DNA of 64,000 bases from VXYL01 sp963666465 (GTDB lineage: Bacteria; Pseudomonadota; Gammaproteobacteria; Pseudomonadales; Azotimanducaceae). The translations under genes and the position numbers were made by a program. Positions 1-10,422 of this stretch are shown here, in pieces; the stretch's first letter is position 1; each line of letters begins with the position of its first letter. The notes under the pieces are model-generated. The model searched no databases and was not told where the DNA came from. It saw nothing but the letters and a program-made list of their open reading frames with translations. The stretch is taken from contig OY762824.1 of assembly GCA_963666465.1 (NCBI GenBank), positions 5,518,001 to 5,582,000 on the forward strand. The letters are read 5' to 3'.

Positions 1-308
1 CAAGGCGGAGGGGGGGCGGCATGGCATTGCTCGGCGATGTTGGCGAGATTGAGGAACTGATTGAAGGCGCGGGCGATGTCGGTGAGGAGGTGCTCGGGAA
101 TGTCCGCCAAGCGACGGCTGAGGCGCTCCCAGTCCGCATCGGAGCCGCGCCTTGCCGCCTTGGCCAAGGCGCGGATGTCCTCGATCAGATCGACGAACCC
201 AGCACCCCGATGGCGACCGATGACGCGACCGAGAATGTCGCCCAAGAGACGGACATCGTCACGCAACTTGCGTGGAATCCCGGCAAGGGCATCGTCCTTC
301 GCTGACAT
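1..308 (-). CDS. ppc: phosphoenolpyruvate carboxylase, N-terminal fragment (runs off window)
   Basis: Reading the minus strand from the ATG at 308-306 gives 102 codons that stay open to the window edge. The protein begins MSAKDDALAGIPRKLRDDVR and continues with LLGDILGRVI, a Gly-His-Arg-Gly segment and LIEDIRALAKAAR, ending near FNQFLNLANIAEQ. These are the N-terminal signatures of bacterial PEP carboxylase, which carboxylates PEP to oxaloacetate in the cytoplasm to refill the TCA cycle. Only about the first ninth of the usual ~880-930 residues is present; the rest lies left of the window, so active-site residues cannot be checked. The gene is divergent from recQ, with a 118-bp shared upstream region. 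Confidence 0.88.
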   Translation of the reverse strand, partial: MSAKDDALAGIPRKLRDDVRLLGDILGRVIGRHRGAGFVDLIEDIRALAKAARRGSDADWERLSRRLADIPEHLLTDIARAFNQFLNLANIAEQCHAAPPPP

Positions 309-426
309 GGCATGACTATACGCCGGCCGAGGCGGGGCCCTTCTTGCATCTTCGCCGCCGGGCAGGCACCTCTACTCGACCGAGCAAGGCCGCGCACCGA
401 GCCCACGTCCAAAATACAATGCCCGC

Positions 427-2307
<1,881 letters not shown>

Positions 2308-2343
2308 GTGCCGGCAGACAGCTCCACCGTTGCCAACGAAGCC

Positions 2344-2913
2344 GGCGCAAGGCCGCTGCGCTCGAAGTCGGGGTCGCGCCGCTCAAGGCAGTGGCGCACC
2401 CCGGTGCGGCTCGAGTTCCGCCTCTTGCAGCAGCTTCCAGACCGAGCTTCGGCTGATGCGCGCAAGACGCGGATGACCGGCCGCTTCGGCGGCGCCCTGC
2501 AGGCACTTGGTCAAGGCCGACAACGTCCACTGTTCGGCCGCGAACCCCAGTGCCTTCGGCGTCTGACAGGCCACGCCGATCGCCCACGCCTTGGCGTCGG
2601 GCAGGATCTCGGGAGCGCGCGGTCGACGGCGGCGATCCTTCAGCCCCGCGCATGCACCCGCCGCCAGCGCCTTGTCGATGCACTTGTAGATCGTCGGCCG
2701 CGACACCCCGACCTCGCGTTGGATCTGTGCGATCGACATCCCGCCCGCGTACTTCAGCAGCACCTTGGCGCGGGTCGCCTCGCGCACCGGCGCAGTCGCC
2801 GAACGGCTCAGCTTGCCGAGGTGCCCCTCGTCCTCTTCCGAGAGCGCCAGCGGCGCCCGTTTCGTTTGCCTGCCCACACGCCGACTCCCGCCAATGCATC
2901 GGGCCGGCATCAT
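2344..2913 (-). pseudogene. IS630-family transposase, truncated and frameshifted N-terminal relic
   Basis: From ATG 2913 an open frame of 176 codons to 2383 reads as the N-terminal helix-turn-helix region of an IS630-type transposase: LSEEDEGHLGKLSRS, REATRAKVLLKYAGGMS, IAQIQREVGVSRPTIYK (HTH), a KDRRRRPRAPEI linker, ARISRSSVWKLLQEAEL. At about 2400 the homologous reading moves to another minus frame (VRHCLERRDPDFERSG) for a few more residues and then similarity ends near 2344. The whole DDE catalytic domain is missing, so the element is dead. It abuts recQ on one side and repeat R1 on the other. Family assignment is from the HTH and linker motifs. Confidence 0.8.
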
Positions 2914-2963
2914 GAACTGGCATCGCTGGAATGTAAACCAATTGAGAAAAACGGACTGCCAGG

Positions 2964-3074
2964 AGCCTGTCGGACTTCGGACGGCGCAAGCTGGCCGAAT
3001 GCCGACAGGGTGACAGGACGGCTTGGGCTGGGGCGAGAAGCGTTGCCGAAAGGCAACGCTTCTTGTGGCGCTAG
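2964..3074 (+). repeat. Dispersed structured repeat R1, copy 1
   Basis: About 111 bp beginning AGCCTGTCGGACTTCGGACG and ending in CTAG. It contains two potential stem-loops: CTGTCGG paired with CCGACAG, and a 12-bp stem AGAAGCGTTGCC / GGCAACGCTTCT closed by a GAAA tetraloop (3036-3063). Three more copies lie at 5919-6034, 54167-54282 and 62687-63092. No coding sense on either strand. Confidence 0.9.
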
Positions 3075-3082
3075 CCGAAGGC

Positions 3083-3150
3083 GCGAGCGAATGCGAGCCC
3101 GAAGGCCAAGCAGTTCGCGAAGCGAACTGCCGACGCGCCCGCAAGGGCGC
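3083..3150 (+). repeat. Dispersed repeat R2, copy 1
   Basis: Segment with GAATGCGAGCCCGAAGGCCA followed by the palindromes CAGTTCGCGAAGCGAACTG and GCGCCCGCAAGGGCGC. Further copies are at 47722-47797 and, shortened, 63118-63158. It directly follows R1 here and again in the 63-kb cluster, so R1 and R2 tend to travel together. Confidence 0.8.
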
Positions 3151-3928
3151 GCTAGGAGGCTGCGCCGTAGGAACTGGCCTGGCGGCCGTGCAGAAGAAGT
3201 CGGCGCAGGACAACTTCACGGATCCGGAGAGCCGAATCATGAAGACCTCGCAGGAGGGCTGCCGGCAGTGCTTCAACGCGCAGGTGGCGGTGGAGGGGGG
3301 AAACCAGCTGGTGGTGGCTGCGGACGTGACGCCGAGCGCCAGCGACCAGGGGCATCTGGTGAAGCTGCTGGACGAGGTGAAGGAGAGCCAGGGGGTGCAG
3401 CCGGAGCGGGTTCTGGCGGACACGGGGCACTGCAACGAGTCGGACCTGGCGGAGCTGGAGGCACGCGGCGTGGAGGGTCACGTTGCGCTGGGACGGACGG
3501 ATCGGAAGTCGGTCGCGGAAAGCCCGGAGACGTGTCCGGCGAAGGTGCGGATGGCGGCGCGGATGGCGACGGAGGCGAGCCGGAAGGCGTACGCGAGGCG
3601 CAAGTGGCTGTCGGAGGCGCCGAACGGCTGGATCAAGGAGGCAATGGGCTTCCGCCGCTTCAGCGTGCGCGGGCTCGGGAAGGTGCGTGGGGAGTGGGAC
3701 CTGGTCTGCCTGGCGCTCAGCGTCAGGCGGCTTCTGGGGCTTCAGGCAGCCTGATGGAGGCATGGGAGCCGCCAGCGCCGTCCCGGCCGCCCCTCGAACC
3801 GTCCCCGGAGACGTGAACGGGCCTTCGCCCGGGCCCGCCCAGAGCGTTGCCAGCGCCGAACCCTTCCGAACCAGCGGAAACCGCCAAGGTTGCGTCGCCG
3901 CCAACTTCCTACGGCGCAGACTCCTAGC
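3151..3928 (+). mobile_element. Internally deleted IS1182-type element with terminal inverted repeats
   Basis: Imperfect terminal inverted repeats of 23 bp (22 of 23 matching) lie at 3151-3173 and 3906-3928; both contain CTGCGCCGTAGGAA. Between them is the C-terminal half of a transposase (see next entry) with the N-terminal half missing. The right terminus overlaps the TAG stop of the acyl-CoA ligase gene at 3924-3926. The element is therefore a 778-bp deletion derivative that could only move if a full-length copy supplied transposase in trans. Confidence 0.78.
3190..3754 (+). pseudogene. IS1182-family transposase, C-terminal remnant
   Basis: The frame to the stop at 3754 reads, from about codon 3205, as a DDE transposase C-terminal part: DNFTDPESRIMKTSQEGCRQ, CFNAQVAVEG, a strand ending VLADTGHCNE (catalytic Asp region), KWLSEAPNGWIKEAMGFRRF (C-terminal Glu region), RGLGKVRGEWDLVCLALSVR. 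These blocks are typical of the IS1182/IS5-like group. There is no N-terminal DNA-binding part and no plausible start; upstream sequence is the left terminal repeat and R2. Internally the frame is clean, so the deletion is the only clear lesion. Confidence 0.82.
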
Positions 3929-5429
3929 TTGCGTCGAGGCGTTCCTTCACCACTCGGCGCAGCAGCTTGCCGGTTTCGTTGTAGGGGAGTTCCTGCCAGA
4001 ACTCGATGCGTTCGGGCACCCGTGACGAGCGCAGGTGCTGCCTGACCCAGTCCCGAAGCTCCGTCTCGGTCGTGGTGGCCTTCAGCACTACCGCGCCGAC
4101 CACCGCCTCGCCCCATTCGACGCTGGGCACGCCCACGACGGCGGCATCTTCCACCGCGCCGTGTTCGAGCAGCACATCCTCGATTTCGCCCGGCGACATG
4201 TTTTCGCCGCCGCGCACGATCACGTCGTCGGCGCGGCCTTCGAGGAAGAGATAGCCCTCCTCGTCGAGATAGCCGGCATCGCGGGTGGGGAACCAGCCAT
4301 CGGCGCCCACCGTGCTGCCGCGGCCTTCGTATTCGCCCGACACCTGATCGCCACATACGTAGATCTCGCCCCGCTGGCCCGTCGGCAACGCCCGGCCTTC
4401 GTCGTCGCGAACCTCGATCTCGATGCCCGGCAGCGGCACCCCGGCCGATTGCAGGCGGCGTCGCACGGCTTCGTCCTGGCTGCCGGCTGCGGCGCGATGC
4501 TCGTCCGGCCCCAGCACCGTAATGGTGGAGCTGGTCTCGGTGAGACCATAGGCGTTTGTGAAGTCGGTGTCGGGGAACAGCTTCATCGCCCGTTCGATCA
4601 CCGCCAGCGGCATCTTGCCGCCGCCGTAGGAGAGCGACTGAAGATGGGGCATGTGGGCGCTCTCCTGCCCTTCGAGGGCATGGACGATGCGGGCGAGCAT
4701 GGTCGGCACCACAAATGCGGTGGTGATCTTCTCCGTCCTCGCGATCTCGATCCACGCCTCCGGGCTGAAGTTCGCGAGCTGCACCACCCGGCGCCCGGAA
4801 TAAACCGAACTCAGCACCGCACCGATGCCGGCAACGTGGTACGGCGGCACGCAAACAAGCGCCGCGTCTTCCTCGTCGGCGGCGCCGAACTCCACGGAGT
4901 TGAAGATGTAGGAAACGAGGTGCTTGTGCCGCAGCACGGCGGCCTTGGGGGCGCCGGTGGTGCCGCTGGTGAAGAGGAGAACGCCGACGGAGTCAGGATC
5001 CATCGAGCGGTAGTCTTCCCCGCCCTCACCCCCGCCCCCTCGCGCCATGGCAAGGAAGTCGCCTCGGCTGGTGGGCGCAACGCCTTTCCGCTCGCCGAAG
5101 GCAGTCATGCGGGCGATGTCGGTGACGAGATACGCCGGCGTGATTCGCTCGAGCAAGGCATCGATCTCGGCTTCGGTGAGGCGGTAGTTGAGCGGCACGT
5201 ACGGCACGTCGGCCCAACCCGCGGCAAAGAGGCCCACTGGAATGGCGAGATTCGACACGTCGAGCATGGCCAGGCGCTGTGCGCCGGAATCATGCACCGC
5301 CTGCGCCGCGGTGCGGGCGGCAGCGAGCAGTTCGGCATAGGTGATGGACGAATCCGCCACGGGATCGACGAACGCGACCCGATCGCCGAAGTCGTCAGCC
5401 GCCATCTCCAGAAGCATGGTGGTATTCAC
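3924..5429 (-). CDS. acyl-CoA synthetase (class I adenylate-forming, AMP-binding)
   Basis: 501 aa; ATP-dependent activation of a carboxylic acid to acyl-AMP and then acyl-CoA. The P-loop signature is LLFTSGTTGAPKAAVLRHKH, the A5-type motif NAYGLTETSST, the hinge motif YVCGDQVSGEYEG...WFPTRDAGYLDEEGYLFLEGR, and the C-terminal catalytic lysine motif YNETGKLLRR. No signal or membrane segment, so cytoplasmic. Substrate cannot be told; the family covers fatty, aromatic and carnitine-like acids. The TAG stop lies inside the right end of the deleted IS1182-type element, so the last residues may be replaced by element sequence. The upstream small gene (5488-5790) has the same orientation with a 58-bp gap, suggesting co-transcription. 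Confidence 0.9.
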   Translation of the reverse strand: MNTTMLLEMAADDFGDRVAFVDPVADSSITYAELLAAARTAAQAVHDSGAQRLAMLDVSNLAIPVGLFAAGWADVPYVPLNYRLTEAEIDALLERITPAYLVTDIARMTAFGERKGVAPTSRGDFLAMARGGGGEGGEDYRSMDPDSVGVLLFTSGTTGAPKAAVLRHKHLVSYIFNSVEFGAADEEDAALVCVPPYHVAGIGAVLSSVYSGRRVVQLANFSPEAWIEIARTEKITTAFVVPTMLARIVHALEGQESAHMPHLQSLSYGGGKMPLAVIERAMKLFPDTDFTNAYGLTETSSTITVLGPDEHRAAAGSQDEAVRRRLQSAGVPLPGIEIEVRDDEGRALPTGQRGEIYVCGDQVSGEYEGRGSTVGADGWFPTRDAGYLDEEGYLFLEGRADDVIVRGGENMSPGEIEDVLLEHGAVEDAAVVGVPSVEWGEAVVGAVVLKATTTETELRDWVRQHLRSSRVPERIEFWQELPYNETGKLLRRVVKERLDAS

Positions 5430-5487
5430 GTCGCTTGGGCCCTCCCCTGGCGCGAGCGAACGGCGCCGGGAGGCCCGGCGGCCCGGC

Positions 5488-5790
5488 CTAGTCGGTCTTG
5501 GGCAGCTTCTTGGCGTCCTTGACGGTCAGTGCATCGCCACCCGCCGCCAGCGAGCCTTCGCCGGCCTTGACGCAGAGCACTTCCAGGCTTCCATCGGCGT
5601 TCACGTAACGCTTGCCGATGGCGGTTCCCTCGGCATGCGCCGGATCCACGGCGCCGCCATTGCTCGTGCCGTCGCCCATGGGGCTGCCGCCGCAGGTGAT
5701 TTCCACGTCGCCATCCGGCGCCGCTATGACCATGATCTCGGTGGAACAGACAGCGCTCTTGAGACGCTTGCCCGCAGACAAGGTTGTCAT
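5488..5790 (-). CDS. conserved small protein, partner of acyl-CoA synthetase
   Basis: 100 aa from ATG 5790: MTTLSAGKRLKSAVCSTEIM, then VIAAPDGDVEITCGGSPM, GTAIGKRYVNADGSLEVLC and GEGSLAAGGDALTVKDAKKL. Three cysteines (CST, CGG, LCV) sit in short beta-like strands. No membrane segment. I recognise the layout as a conserved hypothetical often found with acyl-CoA ligase genes but cannot assign a function. It precedes the ligase in the same direction. A longer in-frame reading exists upstream to about 5928, but it runs into repeat R1 and lacks family-like sequence, so the ATG at 5790 is preferred. Confidence 0.68.
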   Translation of the reverse strand: MTTLSAGKRLKSAVCSTEIMVIAAPDGDVEITCGGSPMGDGTSNGGAVDPAHAEGTAIGKRYVNADGSLEVLCVKAGEGSLAAGGDALTVKDAKKLPKTD

Positions 5791-5918
5791 CGCCCCCCTC
5801 CCGGTGGCCTTGCAGTTTGACGAAAGGGCGCGGATTGTAACCAATCCGCCACAGATGGGGCGGGTTCGTGGGCGTCGATTGCCGGCGATGGCGGAGCGGC
5901 CCACCCCCTCCGAAAGGG

Positions 5919-6034
5919 CTGGCGCCACAAGAACCGTTGCCTTTCGGCAACGCTTCCTGCCCCAGCCCAGGCCGTCCTGTCACCCTGTCGGCATTCGGCC
6001 AGCTTGCGCCGTCCGAAGTCCGACAGGCTGCTAG
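5919..6034 (-). repeat. Dispersed structured repeat R1, copy 2 (in 400-bp gene-free gap)
   Basis: Same 113-bp element as at 2964, in the opposite orientation, ending CTGCTAG. The GAAA-loop hairpin here has one G-G mismatch and one G-U pair relative to the perfect stems of copies 1 and 4. The rest of the gap 5791-6191 holds no recognisable gene; it probably contains the promoter of the small gene upstream of the ligase. Confidence 0.88.
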
Positions 6035-6191
6035 AGCGTTTCGACCCGCCAAGGGGAGTGATATGCATCGCCAACTCCACATCACCGCCCTTCGCTGCCG
6101 GCTACGCGCCATGTCCAACCAGGCGCCAGCTTCTTCGGAAGGGGTGGGTGCGCCCATGCAGTCCGATCAATGCAACCCCGATGCCGCCAAG

Positions 6192-8639
6192 TCAGCAGCC
6201 GGGCTTGGCACGCAGTTGCGAAGGGTCTGGCAGCGGCACCGACACCACATTGCCGCAGCCATGGTCCGCGAGCAGGCCCGTTTCGTACTCGATGGTGGCG
6301 TTGCCGGGAGCCGCGAGCGCGGGTTCCATGTCGATGTGGGAAGCGAACGCATCCCATACGCGCAAGGCGCCGGCAGAGCCGGTGAGATTGTGGCTCCCGC
6401 CGTCGTCGCGCCCTACCCAGACGACGCTCAGGTGCCTCGCCCCATAGGCCGCGAACCAACTGTCGCGGTAGTCGTTGGAGGTGCCGGTCTTGCCGGCAAC
6501 GCCGCGGTCCGCGTGCGGCGAGCGCTTGCCGGTGCCGTGGGTCATGGCCACTTGCAGGGCGCGGGTGAGGGTGGCCGTGTGTTCGAGTTCCACCGCGCTC
6601 TCCACGCGGATGGGGTAGCGCGAGAGCGGCTCGCCATGTGCATCCACTACCGCCACGACGGTCTTCGCCGGGGTGGTGAAACCGCCGCTTGCGAACACCG
6701 CGTACATCTCCGAGAGCTGCATCGGCGAAAGCTGCACCGCACCGAGCAGCAGCGATGGGAACGCCTGCGCCGTGTCCCCGCCCAGCGCCTCCAGCCGCGC
6801 GGCAACCTGCTCGACGCCGAGGCTCATGCCGAGCCGCACCGTCGGCACGTTCAGCGAATCCGCCAGCGAGCGCACCAGCGGCACGGGGCCGCGAAACTGC
6901 CGGTCGAAGTTGCGCGGCGACCAATTCCCATAGCCCGGCACGTCCAGCGTCACCGGGCGATCCTCGATGAGCGAGGCAAGGTCGTACAGCCCCGATTCGA
7001 GCGCCACCAGATACACCAAGGGCTTGATGGCCGACCCCACCTGCCGGCGGGCGCTCACCGCACGGTTCATGCCATGGCGCCCGGCCACGCGGCCGGCGAC
7101 GATGGCCTGAATGTCGCCGGTCTGGCTGCCGCGCACCACCATGCCGGCCTCGAGCGTGCCCTCATCCATGCCCCGATCGCGTTCGATCTGCGCCAGCGTT
7201 TCCGTGACGGCGGCTTGGGCGGCATCCTGCAGCCGGGGCTGAAGGGTCGTGAAGATGGCGAGCCCCTCGCCCCCAAGCGTGTCGGCGTCGTAGTCGTCGG
7301 CGAGCTCCTGGCGAACCATGCGCAGGAATGCCGGGTAGTAGCGGCCGGCGCGGCGGGTGCTGGCGAGGCCAAGTTCCTGCTTGAGCGCCGCCCGATGCTC
7401 GCGTTCGCCGATGAGGCCGAAGTCGCGCATGGTGCCCAGGATGCGGTCGCGCCGGTTCTTGGCACGGTCGGGGTGGCGGAAGGGATCGTAGTAGGAGGGC
7501 CCGCGAATCACCGCCACCAGCAGCGCAATCTCGTCCGCGCCAAGTTCGGCGATGGGCTTGTTGAAGTAGAACTGGCTGCCGAGACCAAAGCCATGCACCG
7601 CCCGCGCCCCGTCCTGTCCCAGGTGGATTTCGTTGACGTAGGCGTTCATCAGGTCTGCCTTGGTGAAGCGCGCCTCCAGCAACACCGCGAAGGCCAGCTC
7701 CTTGAGCTTGCGGGCAAGGCTGCGTTCGTTGGTGAGGTAGTAGGAGCGCACCAGTTGCTGCGTGAGGGTGCTGGCGCCCTGGCTCAGTTCGCCGGTGGAG
7801 AGGTTCACCCATGCGGCGCGCAGAATGCCCTTGAGGTCGAAGCCTGGGTGGAAGTCGAAGGTGCGGTCCTCCACGGCCTTGAGCGTCGCCGGCAGCAACG
7901 GCGGCGTCTCTTCGGGCGAGAGGATGAGCCGGTCCTCGCCGTGGCTGGGAAAGAAGCTCCCCACCTGCGGCGGTTCGAGCCGGGCAATGGGCAACTCGCC
8001 GCCGGTGCCGTCGTCAATGCGGGCGATGCGGCCTTCGTCGAACTCGACGGTGAGGGGCAGTTCGCCGCGCTCGCCGTCCGCGAACGGGAAGGGGCGCAGG
8101 ATGGTACGGAGGCTGTTGCCGTGGATCGACCAACTTCCAGGGGCGCTGGCGAACTCCACTTCGCGATAGCCGAGCCGCGCGAGTTCCGCCACGGCATCGC
8201 TCTGCGACAGCGCCGCGCCGGGATAGAGCTCGACCGGCGCCGCGTATATCCGGGCGGGGAGGGACCAGCGGCGGCCTTCAAACGTGCTGGTGATCTGGCG
8301 ATCGAGGAAAAGGAGATAGCCGGCGACGACAAGGATGGCGGCGAGGCCGGCGACGAGTCCCCATCGCAGGCAGAAGAGGATGACTCGCCACAGGTGCGAG
8401 GGTTGCTTGCGACGTGTGGCCCGGCGCCTCCTCTTGCCGGCCCTGGAAGCTCCCCGTCCTGCTGGCTTTCGTTTGCTTCCTGCCACCTTGGGCCTCTTGA
8501 AGGGGCTAGTCAGTGCCGGCGGGGATCTTCCCCTCCCAGACCTTGCGGTCGTGCCTGAAGGGCGCGCCTCGACATCCCCAGAGCCATCCAGGGTGCGCCG
8601 CACCCCGCTGTCGCACAGGGAACGCCCGAGGCACGGCAT
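6192..8639 (-). CDS. mrcB: penicillin-binding protein 1B (bifunctional glycosyltransferase/transpeptidase)
   Basis: Class A PBP that polymerises lipid II and cross-links peptidoglycan at the inner membrane. The open frame gives up to 815 aa: a basic cytoplasmic tail (KRPKVAGSKRKPAGR, GKRRRRATRRK), one transmembrane segment (about residues 88-110), a UB2H-like domain, and a GT51 domain with AVEDRTFDFHPGFD, GASTLTQQLVR, RKLKELAFAVLLE and KADLMNAYVNEIHLG. The transpeptidase has the SxxK motif SAIK (in RRQVGSAIKPLVY), SLN in SLADSLNVPT and KTGTSNDYRDSWF. All catalytic motifs are intact. The UB2H region argues for PBP1B rather than PBP1A and for a gammaproteobacterium. Exact start is uncertain; residues before the basic tail may not be translated. 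Confidence 0.93.
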   Translation of the reverse strand: MPCLGRSLCDSGVRRTLDGSGDVEARPSGTTARSGRGRSPPALTSPFKRPKVAGSKRKPAGRGASRAGKRRRRATRRKQPSHLWRVILFCLRWGLVAGLAAILVVAGYLLFLDRQITSTFEGRRWSLPARIYAAPVELYPGAALSQSDAVAELARLGYREVEFASAPGSWSIHGNSLRTILRPFPFADGERGELPLTVEFDEGRIARIDDGTGGELPIARLEPPQVGSFFPSHGEDRLILSPEETPPLLPATLKAVEDRTFDFHPGFDLKGILRAAWVNLSTGELSQGASTLTQQLVRSYYLTNERSLARKLKELAFAVLLEARFTKADLMNAYVNEIHLGQDGARAVHGFGLGSQFYFNKPIAELGADEIALLVAVIRGPSYYDPFRHPDRAKNRRDRILGTMRDFGLIGEREHRAALKQELGLASTRRAGRYYPAFLRMVRQELADDYDADTLGGEGLAIFTTLQPRLQDAAQAAVTETLAQIERDRGMDEGTLEAGMVVRGSQTGDIQAIVAGRVAGRHGMNRAVSARRQVGSAIKPLVYLVALESGLYDLASLIEDRPVTLDVPGYGNWSPRNFDRQFRGPVPLVRSLADSLNVPTVRLGMSLGVEQVAARLEALGGDTAQAFPSLLLGAVQLSPMQLSEMYAVFASGGFTTPAKTVVAVVDAHGEPLSRYPIRVESAVELEHTATLTRALQVAMTHGTGKRSPHADRGVAGKTGTSNDYRDSWFAAYGARHLSVVWVGRDDGGSHNLTGSAGALRVWDAFASHIDMEPALAAPGNATIEYETGLLADHGCGNVVSVPLPDPSQLRAKPGC

Positions 8640-8739
8640 CGCTCCGAATTATGTTGAATATAGGTCCGTAAGACATTGATAAATCGTTCCTTCCAAGTAT
8701 GTTCCATACAGGGGGAGCGACACGTTCTGCCAAGGCCCT

Positions 8740-8830
8740 TGCCATGACTCCCTTCGGGGGGAGTCGCAGAAGCCGCCAGACTTCTGCGAAGGAGGGACCC
8801 GCACCGCCACGCGGTGCGCTGCCTTCTCCT
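8740..8830. repeat. Palindromic intergenic repeat R5 (example copy)
   Basis: CTCCCTTCGGGGGGAGTCGC followed by AGAAGCC...CTTCTGCGAAGGAGGG. The arrangement is two nested GC-rich hairpins: a CTCCC...GGGAG stem and an AGAAG...CTTCT stem. Related copies stand near 20283-20332, 22600-22680, 28917-29025, 47805-47870, 49640-49722 and 54330-54395, always outside genes. Some could act as transcription terminators, but no U-tract follows. Confidence 0.65.
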
Positions 8831-8848
8831 GACACGCAACGAGAGTCC

Positions 8849-9547
8849 CTACGCCGAGGCGGCCTCATCACCCCCGCGTGCGGCCAGCAACTCCTCGATC
8901 AGTTCATCGAGATTCGCCAGTGCCTGCTTCCTTCCCACGTTCATGTTGATGATGTACTTGCCGTCCACCACCAGCATGGGCACCGCGAAGATGCCGATGG
9001 CCGCGGCCTCCGCAGCATCGCGCTCCACTGCCGATGCCGTCGCTGCGGAGCCCACGGCTGCCAGGAAGGTCTCGCGGTCGATGCCGTAGCCGCCGACGAA
9101 ATCCGCCATGGCTTCGGCGGTGAGAAACTGTCGGTTGCGGTCGTGGATGGCGCGGAAAATGCGGTCGTGATTGGCGTCCAAGGCGCCGTGGCGTTGCAGC
9201 GCCACATGGCTCCTCGCCAGCACCCGCAGCGGGCCGGAATAGGACGCGTGGACCCGCCGAAAGGTCACGCCGTCGGGCAGATTCCGCTTCCAGTCATCGA
9301 CGAGTTCGTCGAGGTTGCGGCAGTGGATGCAGGCCCAGGAGAAATACTCCACCACCTCCACATCGCCGGTGCCGTCAGGCTGGTCTTCGAGCACCTGATA
9401 CGGCTCGTCGGCACCGCCGAATCCCAGGCTGTAGCCGATGCCCACCAAGGCAACGAGAGCCACCACCGCACCGATGCCGGCGATGATGGCGATGCGCGCC
9501 CGCGCCACCCGCTCCGCGCTCGACTGCCTGCCGCGTCGTCTGGCCAT
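8849..9547 (-). CDS. DsbA-family thioredoxin-fold protein, membrane-anchored, CIHC active site
   Basis: 232 aa. A basic N-terminus (MARRRGRQSSAERVARAR) is followed by one hydrophobic segment (about residues 19-42), so the domain is probably tethered on the periplasmic side. The thioredoxin fold has the redox motif C73-I-H-C76 within VEYFSWACIHC, a helical insertion, and a cis-proline loop in IFAVPMLVVDGKY. E. coli DsbA has CPHC; the Ile in place of Pro is the notable change. Family role is oxidation or shuffling of disulfides in exported proteins. It is divergent from the glutaredoxin at 9607, with only 59 bp between starts, so a shared redox context is possible. Confidence 0.85.
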   Translation of the reverse strand: MARRRGRQSSAERVARARIAIIAGIGAVVALVALVGIGYSLGFGGADEPYQVLEDQPDGTGDVEVVEYFSWACIHCRNLDELVDDWKRNLPDGVTFRRVHASYSGPLRVLARSHVALQRHGALDANHDRIFRAIHDRNRQFLTAEAMADFVGGYGIDRETFLAAVGSAATASAVERDAAEAAAIGIFAVPMLVVDGKYIINMNVGRKQALANLDELIEELLAARGGDEAASA

Positions 9548-9606
9548 GGCCGAAGTTTATACTCGCGCTCCGGCGAAGGTGAAGAGCGGGGCGCGGAAGA
9601 AGGCCG

Positions 9607-9879
9607 ATGACGGACAACGTGGATGCAAGCGACGAGAGCCTTGTGCTCTACCAATACCGCTCCTGCCCGTTCTGCGCCCGGGTGCGGCGCTTCCTCGACC
9701 AGCGCGGGCTGGAACTGCCGGAACGCGACATCCTGCGCGACCCCGCCGCGTTTCGCGAACTGCTGGCGGGAGGTGGCCGCAGCACCGTTCCTTGCCTGCG
9801 CATCGAGTCCGCCGCCGGAACCCGCTGGATGTACGAGTCCGCCGACATCATCGACTACCTCAACAGCCGCCTCGCCTGA
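9607..9879 (+). CDS. glutaredoxin-like protein
   Basis: 90 aa: MTDNVDASDESLVLYQY then C20-P-F-C23 (SCPFCARVRRFLDQRGLELP), a TVP cis-proline motif (RSTVPCLRI) and a C-terminal MYESADIIDYLNSRL, which is the glutathione-binding face of the glutaredoxin/GST-N fold. CPFC resembles the CP(Y/F)C dithiol glutaredoxins and the GST N-terminal domain. It is cytoplasmic, with no signal. It stands 24 bp before the PTPS-like gene in the same direction, so it probably heads that operon. Confidence 0.88.
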   Translation: MTDNVDASDESLVLYQYRSCPFCARVRRFLDQRGLELPERDILRDPAAFRELLAGGGRSTVPCLRIESAAGTRWMYESADIIDYLNSRLA

Positions 9880-9903
9880 AGGCTCTGCGAAGGGAGGGGG
9901 CTG

Positions 9904-10422
9904 ATGGCGCCGGCGCGAACCGCAACCATATCCATCAGCAAGGAATACCTGCATTTCTCGGCGGCCCACTTCACAATCTTCTCGGCCAGCGAACGGGAGA
10001 ACCTGCACGGGCACAACTTCTTCGTCGAGGCCCAGGCCATCGGCGCGATCGGCGCCGACGGCCTTTGCTTCGACTACAACGCCTTGAAGGACCGGCTGAA
10101 GGCGCTTTGCGATGCGCTCGACGAAACCACCCTCCTGCCGGGGCGCTCACCACATCTCGACATTGCCGAGACGACAGACGGCGTGGTGGCGCAGTTCGGC
10201 GCCGAGCGCCTGGTCTTCCTGCCGCGGGATGTCACCGTGCTCGACGTGCGCAACGTGACGGTGGAGGAACTCGCGCACTGGTTCCTGCGCCGGCTTCGCG
10301 CCAGCGACGGGTTCGGGAGCCTGCCCATCGACGAACTCACGCTGCGCGCCTCGTCCGGACCGGGGCAATGGGCCAGCGCACACTGGGATTCCACGGCCAA
10401 CGACACGGGAGACAATCCATGA
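9904..10422 (+). CDS. 6-pyruvoyl-tetrahydropterin synthase / QueD-like protein lacking the usual catalytic Cys
   Basis: 172 aa PTPS-fold protein. The three zinc ligands are visible: H22 in EYLHFSAAHF and H35 and H37 in NLHGHNF. Family members act on dihydroneopterin triphosphate to make pterins or 6-carboxytetrahydropterin (queuosine/7-deazaguanine pathway). The canonical Cys just before the L-H-G-H motif is absent (SASERENLHGH), and the C-terminal Glu region is PIDELTLRASSGPGQWASA instead of the usual ETxTxx. The chemistry may therefore differ. Its stop overlaps the start of the next gene (ATGA at 10419-10422), and the third gene of the run is a queuosine-precursor transporter, which supports a pterin or deazapurine role. 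Confidence 0.8.
   Translation: MAPARTATISISKEYLHFSAAHFTIFSASERENLHGHNFFVEAQAIGAIGADGLCFDYNALKDRLKALCDALDETTLLPGRSPHLDIAETTDGVVAQFGAERLVFLPRDVTVLDVRNVTVEELAHWFLRRLRASDGFGSLPIDELTLRASSGPGQWASAHWDSTANDTGDNP

Noticed and set aside
5868..8558. 896-codon plus-strand open frame
   Set aside because: It runs antisense through the whole PBP1B gene and has no protein-family character; the minus strand shows all GT51 and transpeptidase motifs.
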